Assembly (NCBI RefSeq): GCF_022952855.1 | Contig: NZ_JALJDX010000208.1 | Location: 1-64,000, forward strand | Direction: 5' to 3' | DNA length: 64,000 bases | From: Pseudomonas sp. RGM2987 | GTDB taxonomy: Bacteria > Pseudomonadota > Gammaproteobacteria > Pseudomonadales > Pseudomonadaceae | In this document: positions 17,049 to 27,173 of the stretch, in pieces | How positions within the stretch are numbered: position 1 is the first letter of the stretch | Layout of the letters: every line of letters starts with the position of its first letter | Notes under the pieces: generated by a model | Told to the model about the DNA's origin: nothing | Seen by the model: only the letters and a program-made list of their open reading frames with translations | Database searches by the model: none | Position numbers and translations under genes: made by a program

Positions 17049-17074
17049 CAAACCGGCCCCTCAGGGCCGGTTCG
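17049..17074. terminator. hairpin between purF and metZ
   Basis: ACCGGCCC, TCA, GGGCCGGT is a perfect inverted repeat but has no strong T-run on either side. It could attenuate read-through from purF into metZ. Confidence 0.45.
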
Positions 17075-17078
17075 TCTA

Positions 17079-18584
17079 TCAGTTGTTGTACAGATCGATG
17101 ATCGCACTGACCGCCTGAGTCTTGACCTTGGACGCATCGTTACGTGCGTTCTCGATCTTGTTCAGGTAGGCCTCGTCGATGTCGCCGGTGACGTACTTGC
17201 CGTCGAATACGGCGCAGTCGAATTGCTCGATCTTGATCTTGCCGCCGCCAACCGCTTCGATCAGGTCCGGCAGGTCCTGATAGATCAACCAGTCGGCGCC
17301 GATCAGGTCGGCCACGTCCTGGGTGCTGCGGTTGTGAGCGATCAGTTCATGGGCACTTGGCATATCGATGCCGTAGACGTTCGGGTAACGCACGGCTGGG
17401 GCCGCGGAGCAGAAATACACGTTCTTGGCGCCGGCTTCACGGGCCATCTGGATGATCTGCTTGCAGGTGGTGCCACGGACGATGGAGTCGTCCACCAGCA
17501 TCACGTTCTTGCCGCGGAACTCCAGCTCGATGGCGTTGAGCTTCTGGCGTACGGATTTTTTCCGTGCCGCTTGGCCCGGCATGATAAAGGTACGGCCGAT
17601 GTAGCGGTTCTTGACGAAACCTTCGCGGAACTTGACGCCCAGATGGTTAGCCAGTTCCAGGGCCGCGGTGCGGCTGGTATCCGGGATCGGGATGACCACG
17701 TCGATGTCGTGGTCCGGACGCTCGCGCAGGATCTTCTCGGCCAGCTTCTCGCCCATGCGCAGGCGAGCCTTGTATACCGAAATGCCGTCGATGATCGAAT
17801 CCGGACGCGCCAGGTAGACGTGCTCGAAGATGCACGGGGTCAGGCTCGGGTTGGTCGCGCACTGACGGGTGTGCAGCTTGCCGTCTTCGGTGATGTACAC
17901 CGCTTCGCCTGGCGCCAGGTCGCGGATCAGGGTAAAGCCCAGCACGTCCAGGGACACGCTTTCGGAGGCGATCATGTACTCGACGCCTTCGTCAGTGTGA
18001 CGCTGGCCGAACACGATCGGACGGATGCCATGGGGGTCGCGGAAACCGACGATGCCGTAGCCGGTGATCATCGCCACCACCGAGTAGCCGCCCACGCAAC
18101 GGTTGTGCACGTCGGTCACGGCGGCAAACACGTCTTCTTCGGTAGGCTGCAGCTTGCCGCGCTGGGCCAGTTCATGGGCGAACACGTTGAGCATCACTTC
18201 CGAGTCGGAACTGGTGTTGACGTGACGCAGGTCCGATTCGTAGATTTCCTTGGCCAACTGCTCGACGTTGGTCAGGTTGCCGTTGTGCGCCAGGGTGATG
18301 CCGTACGGCGAGTTGACGTAGAACGGCTGGGCCTCCGCCGACGTCGAGCTGCCCGCAGTCGGGTAGCGCACATGGCCGATGCCCATGTGGCCGACCAGGC
18401 GCTGCATGTGACGCTGGTGGAACACGTCACGTACCAGGCCGTTGTCCTTGCGCAGGAATAACCGGCCATCATGGCTGGTCACGATACCGGCAGCGTCCTG
18501 GCCGCGGTGCTGGAGCACGGTTAGCGCGTCATACAGCGCCTGATTGACGTTCGACTTACCGACGATACCGACGATGCCACACAT
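17079..18584 (-). CDS. purF: amidophosphoribosyltransferase
   Basis: A 501-residue enzyme that starts purine synthesis by turning PRPP and glutamine into phosphoribosylamine. Start chosen at ATG 18584 so that the nucleophile is Cys2 (MCGIVG), as required after Met removal; three further upstream codons are not used. N-terminal Ntn glutaminase domain ([18 protein letters not shown]), C-terminal PRTase domain with the PRPP loop [13 protein letters not shown]. Same-strand gene order cvpA-purF-metZ with 41 bases after cvpA. Confidence 0.97.
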   Translation of the reverse strand: MCGIVGIVGKSNVNQALYDALTVLQHRGQDAAGIVTSHDGRLFLRKDNGLVRDVFHQRHMQRLVGHMGIGHVRYPTAGSSTSAEAQPFYVNSPYGITLAHNGNLTNVEQLAKEIYESDLRHVNTSSDSEVMLNVFAHELAQRGKLQPTEEDVFAAVTDVHNRCVGGYSVVAMITGYGIVGFRDPHGIRPIVFGQRHTDEGVEYMIASESVSLDVLGFTLIRDLAPGEAVYITEDGKLHTRQCATNPSLTPCIFEHVYLARPDSIIDGISVYKARLRMGEKLAEKILRERPDHDIDVVIPIPDTSRTAALELANHLGVKFREGFVKNRYIGRTFIMPGQAARKKSVRQKLNAIELEFRGKNVMLVDDSIVRGTTCKQIIQMAREAGAKNVYFCSAAPAVRYPNVYGIDMPSAHELIAHNRSTQDVADLIGADWLIYQDLPDLIEAVGGGKIKIEQFDCAVFDGKYVTGDIDEAYLNKIENARNDASKVKTQAVSAIIDLYNN

Positions 18585-18625
18585 GCGACGCAACCCCTAC
18601 TTAATGGATCTGAACTGAACAACCC

Positions 18626-19186
18626 TTACTGCGGCGTTTTGGCCATCGGCAAGAGCTGTTCCTTGAACGGTATTTCAGCGGGTACGCTGATACCGCTGGC
18701 AAGCCACTGACTGCTCCAACCCAGGATCAGGTTCTTGGACCAGTCTGCGACCAATAGAAATTTTGGCACGAGCCGGGACTCCTGCCACCACGTATCCTGC
18801 TGCACCGGCCCCAGGCTCAACAGCCCGACAGCCACGACCACCAGCAACGCGCCACGCGCGGCGCCAAAGGCCATGCCCAGGAACCGGTCCGTCCCGGAAA
18901 GCCCGGTGACGCGAATCAGTTCGCCGATCAGATAATTGATCATGGCGCCAACCAGCAAGGTGGCGACGAAAAGGATGGCACAGCCCGCGATCACGCGAGC
19001 CGACGGGGTTTCGATGTATCCGGCGAGGTACTGGGACAGCGAGCCACCAAACATCCAGGCTACGACTCCCGCGATGATCCAGGTCAGCAGCGAGAGGGCT
19101 TCCTTGACGAAGCCGCGGCTCAGACTGATCAATGCGGAGATGGCGACGATCGCAACGATCGCCCAGTCAACCCAGGTAAATGGCAC
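18626..19186 (-). CDS. cvpA: CvpA family inner-membrane protein
   Basis: A 186-residue protein with about four membrane helices; the first begins TWVDWAIVAIVAISALISL, followed by the family's SRGFVKEALSLLTWI. CvpA is needed for colicin V production in E. coli and for envelope tolerance to bile or stress in several species; mechanism unresolved. It sits directly upstream of purF as in most gammaproteobacteria. Confidence 0.93.
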   Translation of the reverse strand: MPFTWVDWAIVAIVAISALISLSRGFVKEALSLLTWIIAGVVAWMFGGSLSQYLAGYIETPSARVIAGCAILFVATLLVGAMINYLIGELIRVTGLSGTDRFLGMAFGAARGALLVVVAVGLLSLGPVQQDTWWQESRLVPKFLLVADWSKNLILGWSSQWLASGISVPAEIPFKEQLLPMAKTPQ

Positions 19187-19275
19187 GGTGCAGCCTACGG
19201 ACGGATGAGGCGGCGCATTTTAGCAGAGCGCAGGGCTGTCGGTAAGCTGCGTGTTTGAAATCAGATAAATCGCCG

Positions 19276-19956
19276 TTAACCGCGCTCGGGCTGGAAGCGC
19301 ACCACAAAACCCTTGAGGTTCTGCTGGCGACCCAGCAGATCACGCAGGCGGTCGGCTTCGGCGCGCTCGATCAACGGGCCGACGAAGACCCGGTTCTTGC
19401 CGTCTGCGGAGCGGATATAGGCGTTGTAGCCTTGGCTGCGCAAGGTTTTCTGCAGGTTTTCGGCACTTTCACGACTGGTCAGGCTCGCCAGTTGCACCGA
19501 CCAACTGACCGACAGACCATTGGCATCCACCCGACTCTGGGTCGTGTCCGGCTTGCTGGGCGCAGCGGTGATCGGCTGGGTCGGGGCCGGCTTGACCGCC
19601 GGAGCGGCCGGAACAGGCGTCGGCGCGACAGCCGGTTTGGTCGGCGCAGCCGGAGCATTGGCCACGGGCGCAGAGGGTGCAGGCGCAATCGGCGTCGACG
19701 GCGCAGCAGGCTGCCCGGCCAGCTCTTCGTCACTCGGCACAGGCTCTTGAGGCAACTCCTGCGGTTCAGGCACCGCTACCGGCTGGACCTGCACCGGCGC
19801 AACCGCCGGCGCCTGGGGCGCTGCTGGCGCATCGACGGTGACCTGGCGCTGCTCATCCTGACGGGAAAACAGCATCGGCAAGAAAATCACCGCCAGGGCC
19901 ACCAATACCAGGGCCCCGACCATGCGCTGCTTGTACGCCTTATCCAGCAATGCCAT
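19276..19956 (-). CDS. dedD: SPOR-domain division protein, DedD-like
   Basis: A 226-residue protein: short cytoplasmic start ([11 protein letters not shown]), one membrane helix (MVGALVLVALAVIFLPMLF), a long Pro/Ala-rich periplasmic linker and a C-terminal SPOR domain (WSVQLASLTSRESAENLQKTLRSQGYNAYI in register). SPOR domains bind denuded septal peptidoglycan. The ATG at 19956 lies 17 bases inside folC, so it is coupled to folC. A longer in-frame extension on this strand is just folC shadow. Confidence 0.9.
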   Translation of the reverse strand: MALLDKAYKQRMVGALVLVALAVIFLPMLFSRQDEQRQVTVDAPAAPQAPAVAPVQVQPVAVPEPQELPQEPVPSDEELAGQPAAPSTPIAPAPSAPVANAPAAPTKPAVAPTPVPAAPAVKPAPTQPITAAPSKPDTTQSRVDANGLSVSWSVQLASLTSRESAENLQKTLRSQGYNAYIRSADGKNRVFVGPLIERAEADRLRDLLGRQQNLKGFVVRFQPERG

Positions 19957-21247
19957 CTGCCGCTTCCTCCGTGGTGTGCCGGGCCAGCCATTGAAGGGCC
20001 TCGGCAACACAAAAAAATGATCCGAACAGCAGAATTTCGTCCTCGGCCGTCGCCTGGGCGGCCTGCCCTTCCAGCGCGGCCGCCACGCTGCCATAGGCTT
20101 GTACGACGGCACCGTGGCGCTGCAAGGCCTCCTGCAACTGCGTCGCCGTACGTGAGCGCGGCGAATCCAGCGGTGTGACCGCCCACTGTTGGACACTAGC
20201 ATCCAACGCGGCGACAACGCCATCCAGATCCTTGTCCGACAGCAAGCCGAACACCGCCAGACGTCGACCTGTCACCGGCCGCCGCGCCAAGCGCTCGGCC
20301 AGGTACTGAGCCGCATGGGGATTGTGGCCGACATCCAGCAGCAGGTTCACACGCTTGCCTTGCCAGTCGAACTGCCGGCGGTCGAGGCGACCGACAATGC
20401 GCGTCGCCTGCAGAGCCTCGATGATCTGCCTGGCATCCCACGGCAGCCCCAGCAGCAGATAGGCCTGAAGCGCCAGCGCAGCGTTTTCCATCGGCAGGTC
20501 CAGCAGCGGCAGGTCGCGCAACTCCACTGGATTACCCTGGGCATCGCTGCCACGCCATTGCCAATGCTGCTCGGTCATTGCCAGGTCGAAATCCCGACCG
20601 CGCAGAAAGAACGGGCAGCTCAGTTCGCGAACCTTGTCCAGCAATGGCTGGGGTGGATTGAGGTCGCCACAGAGTGCGGGCGCGCCCTGGCGAAAGATAC
20701 CGGCCTTCTCGAAGGCCACGGATTCGCGGGTGTCGCCCAGGTAGTCGGCATGGTCCACGCCGATACTGGTGACCAGCGCGATGTCCGCATCCACCAGGTT
20801 GACCGTGTCCAGCCGCCCGCCCAGGCCGACTTCCAGCACGACAGCATCAAGACCGGCCCGGGCAAACAGCCAGAACGCCGCCAGGGTGCCCATCTCGAAG
20901 TAAGTCAGGGATATATCGCCACGCCCGGCTTCTACCGCGGCAAAAGCTTCGCACAGCGCGGCGTCAGAGGCTTCGACGCCATTGACCTGCACCCGCTCGT
21001 TGTAGCGCAGCAGGTGCGGCGAACTGTAGACGCCGACAGTCAGCCCCTGGGCCCGCAGCAGCGAGGCCACGAAGGCGCAGGTCGAACCCTTGCCGTTGGT
21101 GCCGGTGACGGTGATGACCCGGGGCGCCGGCTTGGCCAGTCCCATGCGGGACGCTACCGCTTGTGAGCGCTCCAGCCCCATGTCGATGGCCGAAGGATGC
21201 AACTGCTCAAGGTAGGCGAGCCAGTCGCCCAGGGTGCGTTGGGTCAT
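19940..21247 (-). CDS. folC: bifunctional folylpolyglutamate/dihydrofolate synthase
   Basis: A 435-residue Mur-ligase-fold ATP-dependent enzyme that adds glutamate to dihydropteroate and folates. Seen are the P-loop TGTNGKGST near residue 50, [17 protein letters not shown] and the EVGLGGRLD motif near 145. Its start overlaps the accD stop by four bases (ATGA), and its end overlaps dedD, so accD-folC-dedD is a coupled unit. Confidence 0.96.
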   Translation of the reverse strand: MTQRTLGDWLAYLEQLHPSAIDMGLERSQAVASRMGLAKPAPRVITVTGTNGKGSTCAFVASLLRAQGLTVGVYSSPHLLRYNERVQVNGVEASDAALCEAFAAVEAGRGDISLTYFEMGTLAAFWLFARAGLDAVVLEVGLGGRLDTVNLVDADIALVTSIGVDHADYLGDTRESVAFEKAGIFRQGAPALCGDLNPPQPLLDKVRELSCPFFLRGRDFDLAMTEQHWQWRGSDAQGNPVELRDLPLLDLPMENAALALQAYLLLGLPWDARQIIEALQATRIVGRLDRRQFDWQGKRVNLLLDVGHNPHAAQYLAERLARRPVTGRRLAVFGLLSDKDLDGVVAALDASVQQWAVTPLDSPRSRTATQLQEALQRHGAVVQAYGSVAAALEGQAAQATAEDEILLFGSFFCVAEALQWLARHTTEEAADGIAG

Positions 21248-22164
21248 AGCCCGGCAGGGACCGGTGGAACCACGATCGGCTCGATCGGCGCCGCGACGAA
21301 GGTCGGCGTCGGCAGGCCCATCAGTTGCGCCAGCAGGTTACCCAGGCGCGGACGCAGCTCACGACGGTCGATGATCAGGTCAATCGCGCCGTGCTCCAGC
21401 AGGAACTCGCTGCGCTGGAAGCCTTCCGGCAGTTTCTCGCGCACGGTCTGCTCGATCACTCGCGGACCGGCGAAGCCGATCAGGGCTTTCGGCTCGCCGA
21501 CGATCACGTCGCCCAGCATCGCCAGGCTGGCGGAAACACCACCGTAGACCGGGTCGGTCAGTACCGAAATGAACGGAATACCTTCTTCACGCAGACGCGC
21601 CAGCACCGCAGAGGTCTTGGCCATTTGCATCAGGGAGATCAGTGCTTCCTGCATCCGCGCGCCGCCGGAAGCAGCGAAGCAGATCATCGGGCAACGGTTT
21701 TCCAGGGCATGGTTGGCGGCACGAACGAAGCGCTCGCCGACGATAGCCCCCATGGAACCGCCCATGAACGAGAATTCGAACGCCGAGACCACCACCGGCA
21801 TGCCCAGCAGGGTGCCGCTCATGGACACCAGGGCGTCCTTTTCACCGGTCTGCTTCTGGGCAGCGGTCAGGCGATCCTTGTATTTCTTGCCGTCGCGGAA
21901 TTTCAGACGATCCACCGGCTCCAGGTCGGCACCCAGCTCCACGCGGCCTTCAGCGTCCAGGAAGATATCGATACGGGCACGCGCGCCGATGCGCATGTGG
22001 TGGTTGCACTTGGGGCAAACGTCCAGGGTCTTTTCCAGCTCCGGGCGGTACAGCACCGCTTCGCAGGATGGACATTTGTGCCACAGACCTTCAGGCACCG
22101 AGCTTTTCTTCACCTCGGAACGCATGATCGAAGGGATCAGTTTGTCTACCAACCAGTTGCTCAT
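21244..22164 (-). CDS. accD: acetyl-CoA carboxylase carboxyltransferase beta subunit
   Basis: A 306-residue subunit of the carboxyltransferase that moves CO2 from biotin to acetyl-CoA to make malonyl-CoA. The N-terminal zinc ribbon is present (CPSC near 34, CPKC near 53), followed by the crotonase-like core with [11 protein letters not shown] and [15 protein letters not shown]. The length is standard. A 257-base gap separates it from trpF upstream. Confidence 0.97.
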   Translation of the reverse strand: MSNWLVDKLIPSIMRSEVKKSSVPEGLWHKCPSCEAVLYRPELEKTLDVCPKCNHHMRIGARARIDIFLDAEGRVELGADLEPVDRLKFRDGKKYKDRLTAAQKQTGEKDALVSMSGTLLGMPVVVSAFEFSFMGGSMGAIVGERFVRAANHALENRCPMICFAASGGARMQEALISLMQMAKTSAVLARLREEGIPFISVLTDPVYGGVSASLAMLGDVIVGEPKALIGFAGPRVIEQTVREKLPEGFQRSEFLLEHGAIDLIIDRRELRPRLGNLLAQLMGLPTPTFVAAPIEPIVVPPVPAGL

Positions 22165-22319
22165 GCTTTCTTTCTCCAGTACCGGCGGCCCGAACGCTCT
22201 GGTTCGCGGCCCCGCGTATGCCCTTGAGCTAAATTCATTTGTGCGGCGAGGTTCCAGAGGCCGCCACGGTCAGCGCGAAACATGACCTGCGTGCAGCCAA
22301 TCGACCTCAGCCATCCCGA

Positions 22320-22339
22320 CAACCGCTGCACTGCGGTTG
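22320..22339 (-). terminator. hairpin between trpF and accD
   Basis: CAACCGC, six-base loop, GCGGTTG. A second small repeat (CCTGC...GCAGG) lies at 22377-22396. No T-run; role in separating trpF from accD is possible only. Confidence 0.35.
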
Positions 22340-22421
22340 CCCCAACGCTATTGGCCCGCCCGAAGACGGTGCCTGCCTGCTTTGTACAGTGCAGGTATGG
22401 ACGGCGGCAGTCTGCCAGCCG

Positions 22422-23054
22422 TCACATTGACGACTGGCAGCTGCGCACAGCCGCCATGAACGCGCGAATCTTTGCTGGATCCTTGATGCCCTTGCCCTGC
22501 TCCACCCCACCGCTCACGTCCACCGCGTAAGGGCGAACCTGACGAATAGCCCCGGCGACGTTGTCCGCCGTCAGGCCACCGGCCAGGATGATCGGTTTGC
22601 TCAGGCCCTGGGGCACCAACGACCAGTCGAACGCTTCGCCGGTACCGCCGGGAACGCCTTCTACGTAGGTATCGAGCAAAATGCCGCTGGCGCCGACAAA
22701 GGCGTCACAACGGGCGGCGATGTCATCCCCGGCCTTGACCCGCAATGCCTTGATGTACGGACGATGCCAGCCTTCACAATCGGCGGGCGTCTCGTCGCCA
22801 TGAAACTGCAACAGGGCCAGCGGCACCGCATCGAGTATCTCGCCCAGTTCGCAACGACTGGCGTCGACGAACAGGCCTACCGGGGTCACGAACGGCGGCA
22901 AGGCCTGGATGATCGCCCTCGCCTGCTGCACCGTCACCGCCCTTGGGCTCTTGGCGTAGAACACCAGCCCGATGGCGTCGGCCCCGGCCTCGACCGCCGC
23001 CAACGCGTCCTCGACGCGGGTGATCCCGCAAATCTTGCTGCGAACGGCCGACAT
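22422..23054 (-). CDS. trpF: phosphoribosylanthranilate isomerase
   Basis: A 210-residue TIM-barrel enzyme of tryptophan synthesis (PRA to CdRP). The start at ATG 23054 gives [13 protein letters not shown], the family's typical opening with the catalytic Cys in [42 protein letters not shown] and the phosphate-binding GGLTADNV and DVSGGVE follow. Located between truA and accD, apart from other trp genes, as in other Pseudomonas. Confidence 0.96.
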   Translation of the reverse strand: MSAVRSKICGITRVEDALAAVEAGADAIGLVFYAKSPRAVTVQQARAIIQALPPFVTPVGLFVDASRCELGEILDAVPLALLQFHGDETPADCEGWHRPYIKALRVKAGDDIAARCDAFVGASGILLDTYVEGVPGGTGEAFDWSLVPQGLSKPIILAGGLTADNVAGAIRQVRPYAVDVSGGVEQGKGIKDPAKIRAFMAAVRSCQSSM

Positions 23055-23117
23055 GTCGTGAAAACTCCAAGGCAAATCCGTGAAAGTCCCGGATGGTAGC
23101 AAATGCTGCGCAGGGCG

Positions 23118-23972
23118 TCAGCCGTCGAGTTCGGAGAAGCCCGTGAGGAAATGTGGCCCGATGTAACGCTGCGGCAACTCGAATTCATCGCGGTATTCGA
23201 CCTGCACCAGGTACAGGCCGAATGGATGCGCGGTCACGCCGCCGGAGCGCCGGACCCGACTGTCGAGCACGTCCTTGATCCACTCCACCGGTCGCTCACC
23301 GGCGCCAATGGTCATCAACACACCCGCGATATTGCGCACCATGTGGTGCAGGAAGGCACTGGCGCGGATGTCCAGCACGATCATCTTGCCGTGACGGGTC
23401 ACGCGCAGGTGATGCAGCTCCTTGATCGGCGATTTGGCCTGGCACTGCCCGGCACGAAAGGCACTGAAATCATGCACGCCGACCAGGTACTGCGCGGCCT
23501 CGGCCATGCGCTCGACGTCTAGCGGGCGGTGGTTCCAGGTGATTTCTTCGTTCAGGTGCGCCGGGCGGATCTGATCGTTGTAGATCACGTAGCGATAACG
23601 CCGGGCGATGGCCTTGAAGCGCGCATGGAAATGCGCCGGCATCACCTTGGCCCAACTGACACTGACATCATGGGGCAGGTTGATATTGGCGCCCATGACC
23701 CAGGCTTTCATCGAGCGCTCGGCCTGGGTGTCGAAGTGAACCACCTGGCCGCAGGCGTGCACGCCGGCATCGGTCCGGCCGGCGCAATGCAACGACACGG
23801 GTGAGTCGGCGACTTTGGACAGTGCGTTTTCCAGGGTTTCCTGCACGGTCAATACGCCGGAAGCCTGGCGCTGCCAGCCGCGATAGCGCGAGCCTTTGTA
23901 TTCAATGCCCAAGGCGATCCGGGAAAAGCCTTCGGCCGCCATTTCGGCGGCCGGGTTGTCTATGTTTGCCAA
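23118..23972 (-). CDS. truA: tRNA pseudouridine(38-40) synthase
   Basis: A 284-residue enzyme that makes pseudouridine at positions 38-40 of tRNA anticodon arms. The catalytic aspartate is in CAGRTDAGVHACGQV near 70; RYRYVIYND and FRAGQCQAKSPIKEL are also conserved. The start is unsure: TTG 23972 (LANIDNPAAEM) is preceded by CAGG, while ATG 23942, ten codons on, has no ribosome site. It is separated from fimV by nearly 400 bases filled with REP elements. Confidence 0.93.
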   Translation of the reverse strand: MANIDNPAAEMAAEGFSRIALGIEYKGSRYRGWQRQASGVLTVQETLENALSKVADSPVSLHCAGRTDAGVHACGQVVHFDTQAERSMKAWVMGANINLPHDVSVSWAKVMPAHFHARFKAIARRYRYVIYNDQIRPAHLNEEITWNHRPLDVERMAEAAQYLVGVHDFSAFRAGQCQAKSPIKELHHLRVTRHGKMIVLDIRASAFLHHMVRNIAGVLMTIGAGERPVEWIKDVLDSRVRRSGGVTAHPFGLYLVQVEYRDEFELPQRYIGPHFLTGFSELDG

Positions 23973-24069
23973 GGAATTACAGCCTGCTGAGGTACGCAAA
24001 GGCGGGCATTATAAGGCCGCAGGTTTGGGATGCCAGTGCAACTGTCGATACAGTGGTGAACAGGCTGGC

Positions 24070-24290
24070 GTCATCGCGAGCAGGCTCGCTCCCACAGGGG
24101 CAGCGGCGGATGCGGGATTGGCGTTCCCCATGTGGGAGCGGGCTTGCTCGCGAAGACGGCAGCACAGTCAATATTGATGTCGCCTGACACGACGCTTTCG
24201 CGAGCAAGCCCGCTCTCACAGGGGCCGGGGTAAACACAGAACCTGCAACACCGAAAATCCCATGTGGGAGCGAGCCTGCTCGCGATGAGG
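24070..24290. repeat. cluster of four REP elements, family A
   Basis: Palindromes at about 24072-24100, 24130-24160, 24192-24224 and 24262-24290 in alternating orientation, filling most of the fimV-truA gap. Copies differ by single bases (AGGCTCGCT versus AAGCCCGCT), so they are not a recent tandem burst. Confidence 0.88.
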
Positions 24291-24321
24291 CCCGCCCAGG
24301 CGCCAACCACCTTTCGCCTAA

Positions 24322-24355
24322 AAAAAAACGGCAGCCTCACCGGCTGCCGTTTCTG
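24322..24355 (-). terminator. rho-independent terminator of fimV
   Basis: On the minus strand CGGCAGCC, short loop, GGCTGCCG followed by a run of nine T, 15 bases after the fimV stop. Confidence 0.9.
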
Positions 24356-24369
24356 CTAACTCGAGAACT

Positions 24370-26964
24370 TCACGCCAGGCGCGACAGCATCTCTTTGGCT
24401 TCGCTCTGCTGGGTGGCATCGCCTTCGCTGAGGACTTCGCCGAGGATATCCCGGGCGCCGTCGTTGTCGCCCATGTCGATGTAGGCCTGGGCCAGGTCGA
24501 GCTTGGTCGCCACCTCGTCAGTACCGCTGAGGAAGTCGAAGTCCGGCTCATCCTCGGCGCCGACCATTGCGTCTTCAGCAGTAAAGGTCGGCTGACCCAG
24601 GCTGTCGGACAGCCGATCCAGCTCGGCGTTGACGTCGTCCAGCTCCGACTCGAAGGCATCCTTGGGCGCGGCAGGCGCGTCCATTTCGTCGGCCAGGGAG
24701 AGGTCGAAGTCCGCTGGCAGCTCAAGATCGTCCGCCGGCGTGTCAGACACCGCTGGCACGTCGGCCGCAGGCAAGTCGAAGCCCTTCAGGTCGTCGCCCA
24801 GATCCAGCAGGAAGTCTTCATCATCCAGAGCCGCCACGGGTGCCGGCGCATCGGCACCCAGGTCCAGGTCGAATTCCGACAAGTCGTCCAGGCTTTCGTT
24901 GGCCTGGGTCTGCTGCTGGAGCACCGACTCGAAACTCAGGTCGTCATCTTCCGGGAACGCATCCAGCTCGGCGACAGGCTCGGAGGCCGGCGCAACCGGC
25001 GTCGCGTCCAGGTCTTCCAGGCTCAGGTCGAAGGCGCTGTCCAACTCCTCGTTGGTTGGCGCCTTGTCTTCCAGCAGCTCCTTGACGTACTGAGCATCCA
25101 GCTCGGCTGCTACAGCTGCCGCGGCGAGACCGGCAGTGGCGGCGACCGCCATGGCCGGGAAACGGCTCTTGAGCTGTTCGACCTGAGCGTAGTTATCGCC
25201 ATTGGCCACCAGTTGGCGCTCCTGGGCAACGAATGCATCGCGGTCACCCTGCTGCCCATAGACTTCCATGAGTTTGAGGCGCAGGTCGCTGCGCCCAGGC
25301 TCGGCCTTGATGCCCTGCTCCAGCATGTCAGCGGCCTGGTTCAAGCGACCACGATCGATGTGGGCCTGGGCCTGGGGCAGCACGTCGTCGGAGCGCTCGG
25401 CTGCCGGCGCCACCAGTGGCGCGGCAATAGGCGGTGTAACGATCACTGGCGCGACCACCGGGGCCGGCCTGGCTACCGGCGCAGGAGCGGGCTCGAGCTT
25501 CACGCTCGGCGGTGGGACCTCAATGCCCTCGAAACTGTTCGGGGGCAGATCGAGCTCCGGGGAGAAGTCGGCCTCCTCCTCGAGGGCGCGCGCCATGCGC
25601 AAGTGTTTCTCGGCTTCCTGCTGGGCCTTGCGCCGGCGGGCAAGCAACAACAGCAGCAACAGAAGGAGCAGAGCCCCACCGCCAATCAACCCCAGCAAGA
25701 TCGGATTGGTCAGCAGGTCGTTGTATTTCTGCTCATTGGAAGCAGGAGGCGCTGGCTCGACCGGCGCGACAGGTGGCGTCGCTTCAGCCGCTGCTTCAGG
25801 CGCGGGCGCAGGTGTAGGCGCCACGGCCGGAGCCCGTGCCGCTGGCGCCTGGGCCAACTCCGCCGACATCACTGGAGGTGCTTCACCAGCCGGCGGAACC
25901 GCCGCGCCGTCGGCCTGCATCTTGGCCAGCTGATTGTTCTTCAGCTCGATCAGGCGCTGCAACTTGTCCAGCTGGCTCTGCAGATCAGCCATGCGACTTT
26001 TCAGTTCTTCGTTATCCCGGCGAGCCGCATCGAGGCTTTCCTGGGTCACTGCAAGCTTGTTGTTCAGTGCCTGGGCATCACCGGCAGCGCCCTTGCCCTT
26101 GGCGCCCGCCTTCGCCGATTCGGCCGAGACCAGGCTCAGGTTGTCGCGACCGGCGGCTTGCGCCGGTGCGCCTTCGCCGCGACCCCGCTTGGTCGCGTCC
26201 AACTGCTGCTTGCCGGCACCCGCCACGCTGCGGCGTCCGGAACGCCAGGCGGCGTTCTGCGCGGCGACTTCAGCGATGGCCTGGGGTTGCGGCAAGGCCG
26301 TGCTTTGTACCGGGTCCGGCAGACGCAGCACCTGGCCGGTCTTGAGCAGATTGATATTGCCGTTGATGAAAGCGTTCGGGTTCAGCGCCTGGATCGCCAG
26401 CATGGTTTGCTGGACCGATCCGCCGTTGCGCACCTTGGCGGCGATTTCCCACAAGGTGTCGCGCGGCGTAGTGGTGTACTGGGACGGCTTGGTAGCGCCA
26501 GTGACCGGCGTGGAGACAACCTGAGACGGCTTGGCCCGGGCGGCGTCAGCGGCCTGCGGCGAGAATTTGGACGGATCGAGCAAAACACTGTAGTCACGCA
26601 ACAGGCGACCGTTGGGCCACATCACCTGCACCAGGAACTTGACCATCGGTTCGGACAGCGGCCGGCTGGACGTTACCCGCAGCACGCTCTTGCCGTTGGC
26701 GTTGATGACCGGGGTGAAGGCCAGGTCATTGAGGAAGGCCTGGCGGTCGACCCCGGCCTTGGCGAAGTCATCGGGCGAGGCCAGGCTCGGCACGACTTCG
26801 GCAGCAGTCAATTGCTGGACGTCGAGCAGTTCGATCTCAGCAATCAGGGGTTGGTTCGGCGTCGACTTCAGGGTCAACTCCCCAAGCCCGAGCGCCTGCG
26901 CCATACCGGAAGACAGCGCCGAGGCGGCCGCTATTGCTAATACCAGTTTGCGAACTTGAACCAT
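24370..26964 (-). CDS. fimV: polar hub protein FimV
   Basis: An 864-residue inner-membrane protein needed for type IV pilus function and for polar placement of pilus, c-di-GMP and cAMP machinery in Pseudomonas. Layout: signal peptide (1-24), FimV N-terminal domain (LGELTLKSTPNQPL), a LysM peptidoglycan-binding domain at about 165-220, a coiled coil (DAARRDNEELKSRMADLQSQ), one membrane helix near 425-445, a TPR pair near 530-590, a long acidic region, and the conserved C-terminal FimV motif (LDLAQAYIDMGDNDGARDIL). ATG 26964 follows AAGGAAGAGG. Confidence 0.95.
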   Translation of the reverse strand: MVQVRKLVLAIAAASALSSGMAQALGLGELTLKSTPNQPLIAEIELLDVQQLTAAEVVPSLASPDDFAKAGVDRQAFLNDLAFTPVINANGKSVLRVTSSRPLSEPMVKFLVQVMWPNGRLLRDYSVLLDPSKFSPQAADAARAKPSQVVSTPVTGATKPSQYTTTPRDTLWEIAAKVRNGGSVQQTMLAIQALNPNAFINGNINLLKTGQVLRLPDPVQSTALPQPQAIAEVAAQNAAWRSGRRSVAGAGKQQLDATKRGRGEGAPAQAAGRDNLSLVSAESAKAGAKGKGAAGDAQALNNKLAVTQESLDAARRDNEELKSRMADLQSQLDKLQRLIELKNNQLAKMQADGAAVPPAGEAPPVMSAELAQAPAARAPAVAPTPAPAPEAAAEATPPVAPVEPAPPASNEQKYNDLLTNPILLGLIGGGALLLLLLLLLLARRRKAQQEAEKHLRMARALEEEADFSPELDLPPNSFEGIEVPPPSVKLEPAPAPVARPAPVVAPVIVTPPIAAPLVAPAAERSDDVLPQAQAHIDRGRLNQAADMLEQGIKAEPGRSDLRLKLMEVYGQQGDRDAFVAQERQLVANGDNYAQVEQLKSRFPAMAVAATAGLAAAAVAAELDAQYVKELLEDKAPTNEELDSAFDLSLEDLDATPVAPASEPVAELDAFPEDDDLSFESVLQQQTQANESLDDLSEFDLDLGADAPAPVAALDDEDFLLDLGDDLKGFDLPAADVPAVSDTPADDLELPADFDLSLADEMDAPAAPKDAFESELDDVNAELDRLSDSLGQPTFTAEDAMVGAEDEPDFDFLSGTDEVATKLDLAQAYIDMGDNDGARDILGEVLSEGDATQQSEAKEMLSRLA

Positions 26965-27173
26965 AGCCTCTTCCTTTGTTTGAACATTCCTCGGCCAGCG
27001 AGAACGTGTTGATGCCGCTGCCGTAAGGCATTGCGCGCAGCCCCGAAGCGACGGTGCGCGCGATCGTTTCACTCATGCCCCGGGAAAGCCTCCAGAGGGA
27101 GGTTCGCCTTCAGCATCCTGACCAAGCATAGCGCCCAGCTAGAATCATTCGACAAATTGCCGCCAAGTATCTT

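Noticed and set aside
17223..18461. 412-codon open frame on the plus strand over purF
   Set aside because: Antisense shadow of purF with low-complexity composition and no ribosome site.
24070..24290. Possible CRISPR array
   Set aside because: Repeats alternate in orientation, have irregular spacing and the REP core; no regular direct repeats or cas genes.
25213..26940. 575-codon open frame on the plus strand over fimV
   Set aside because: Antisense to the repetitive fimV gene; Arg/Gly-rich translation with no family resemblance.
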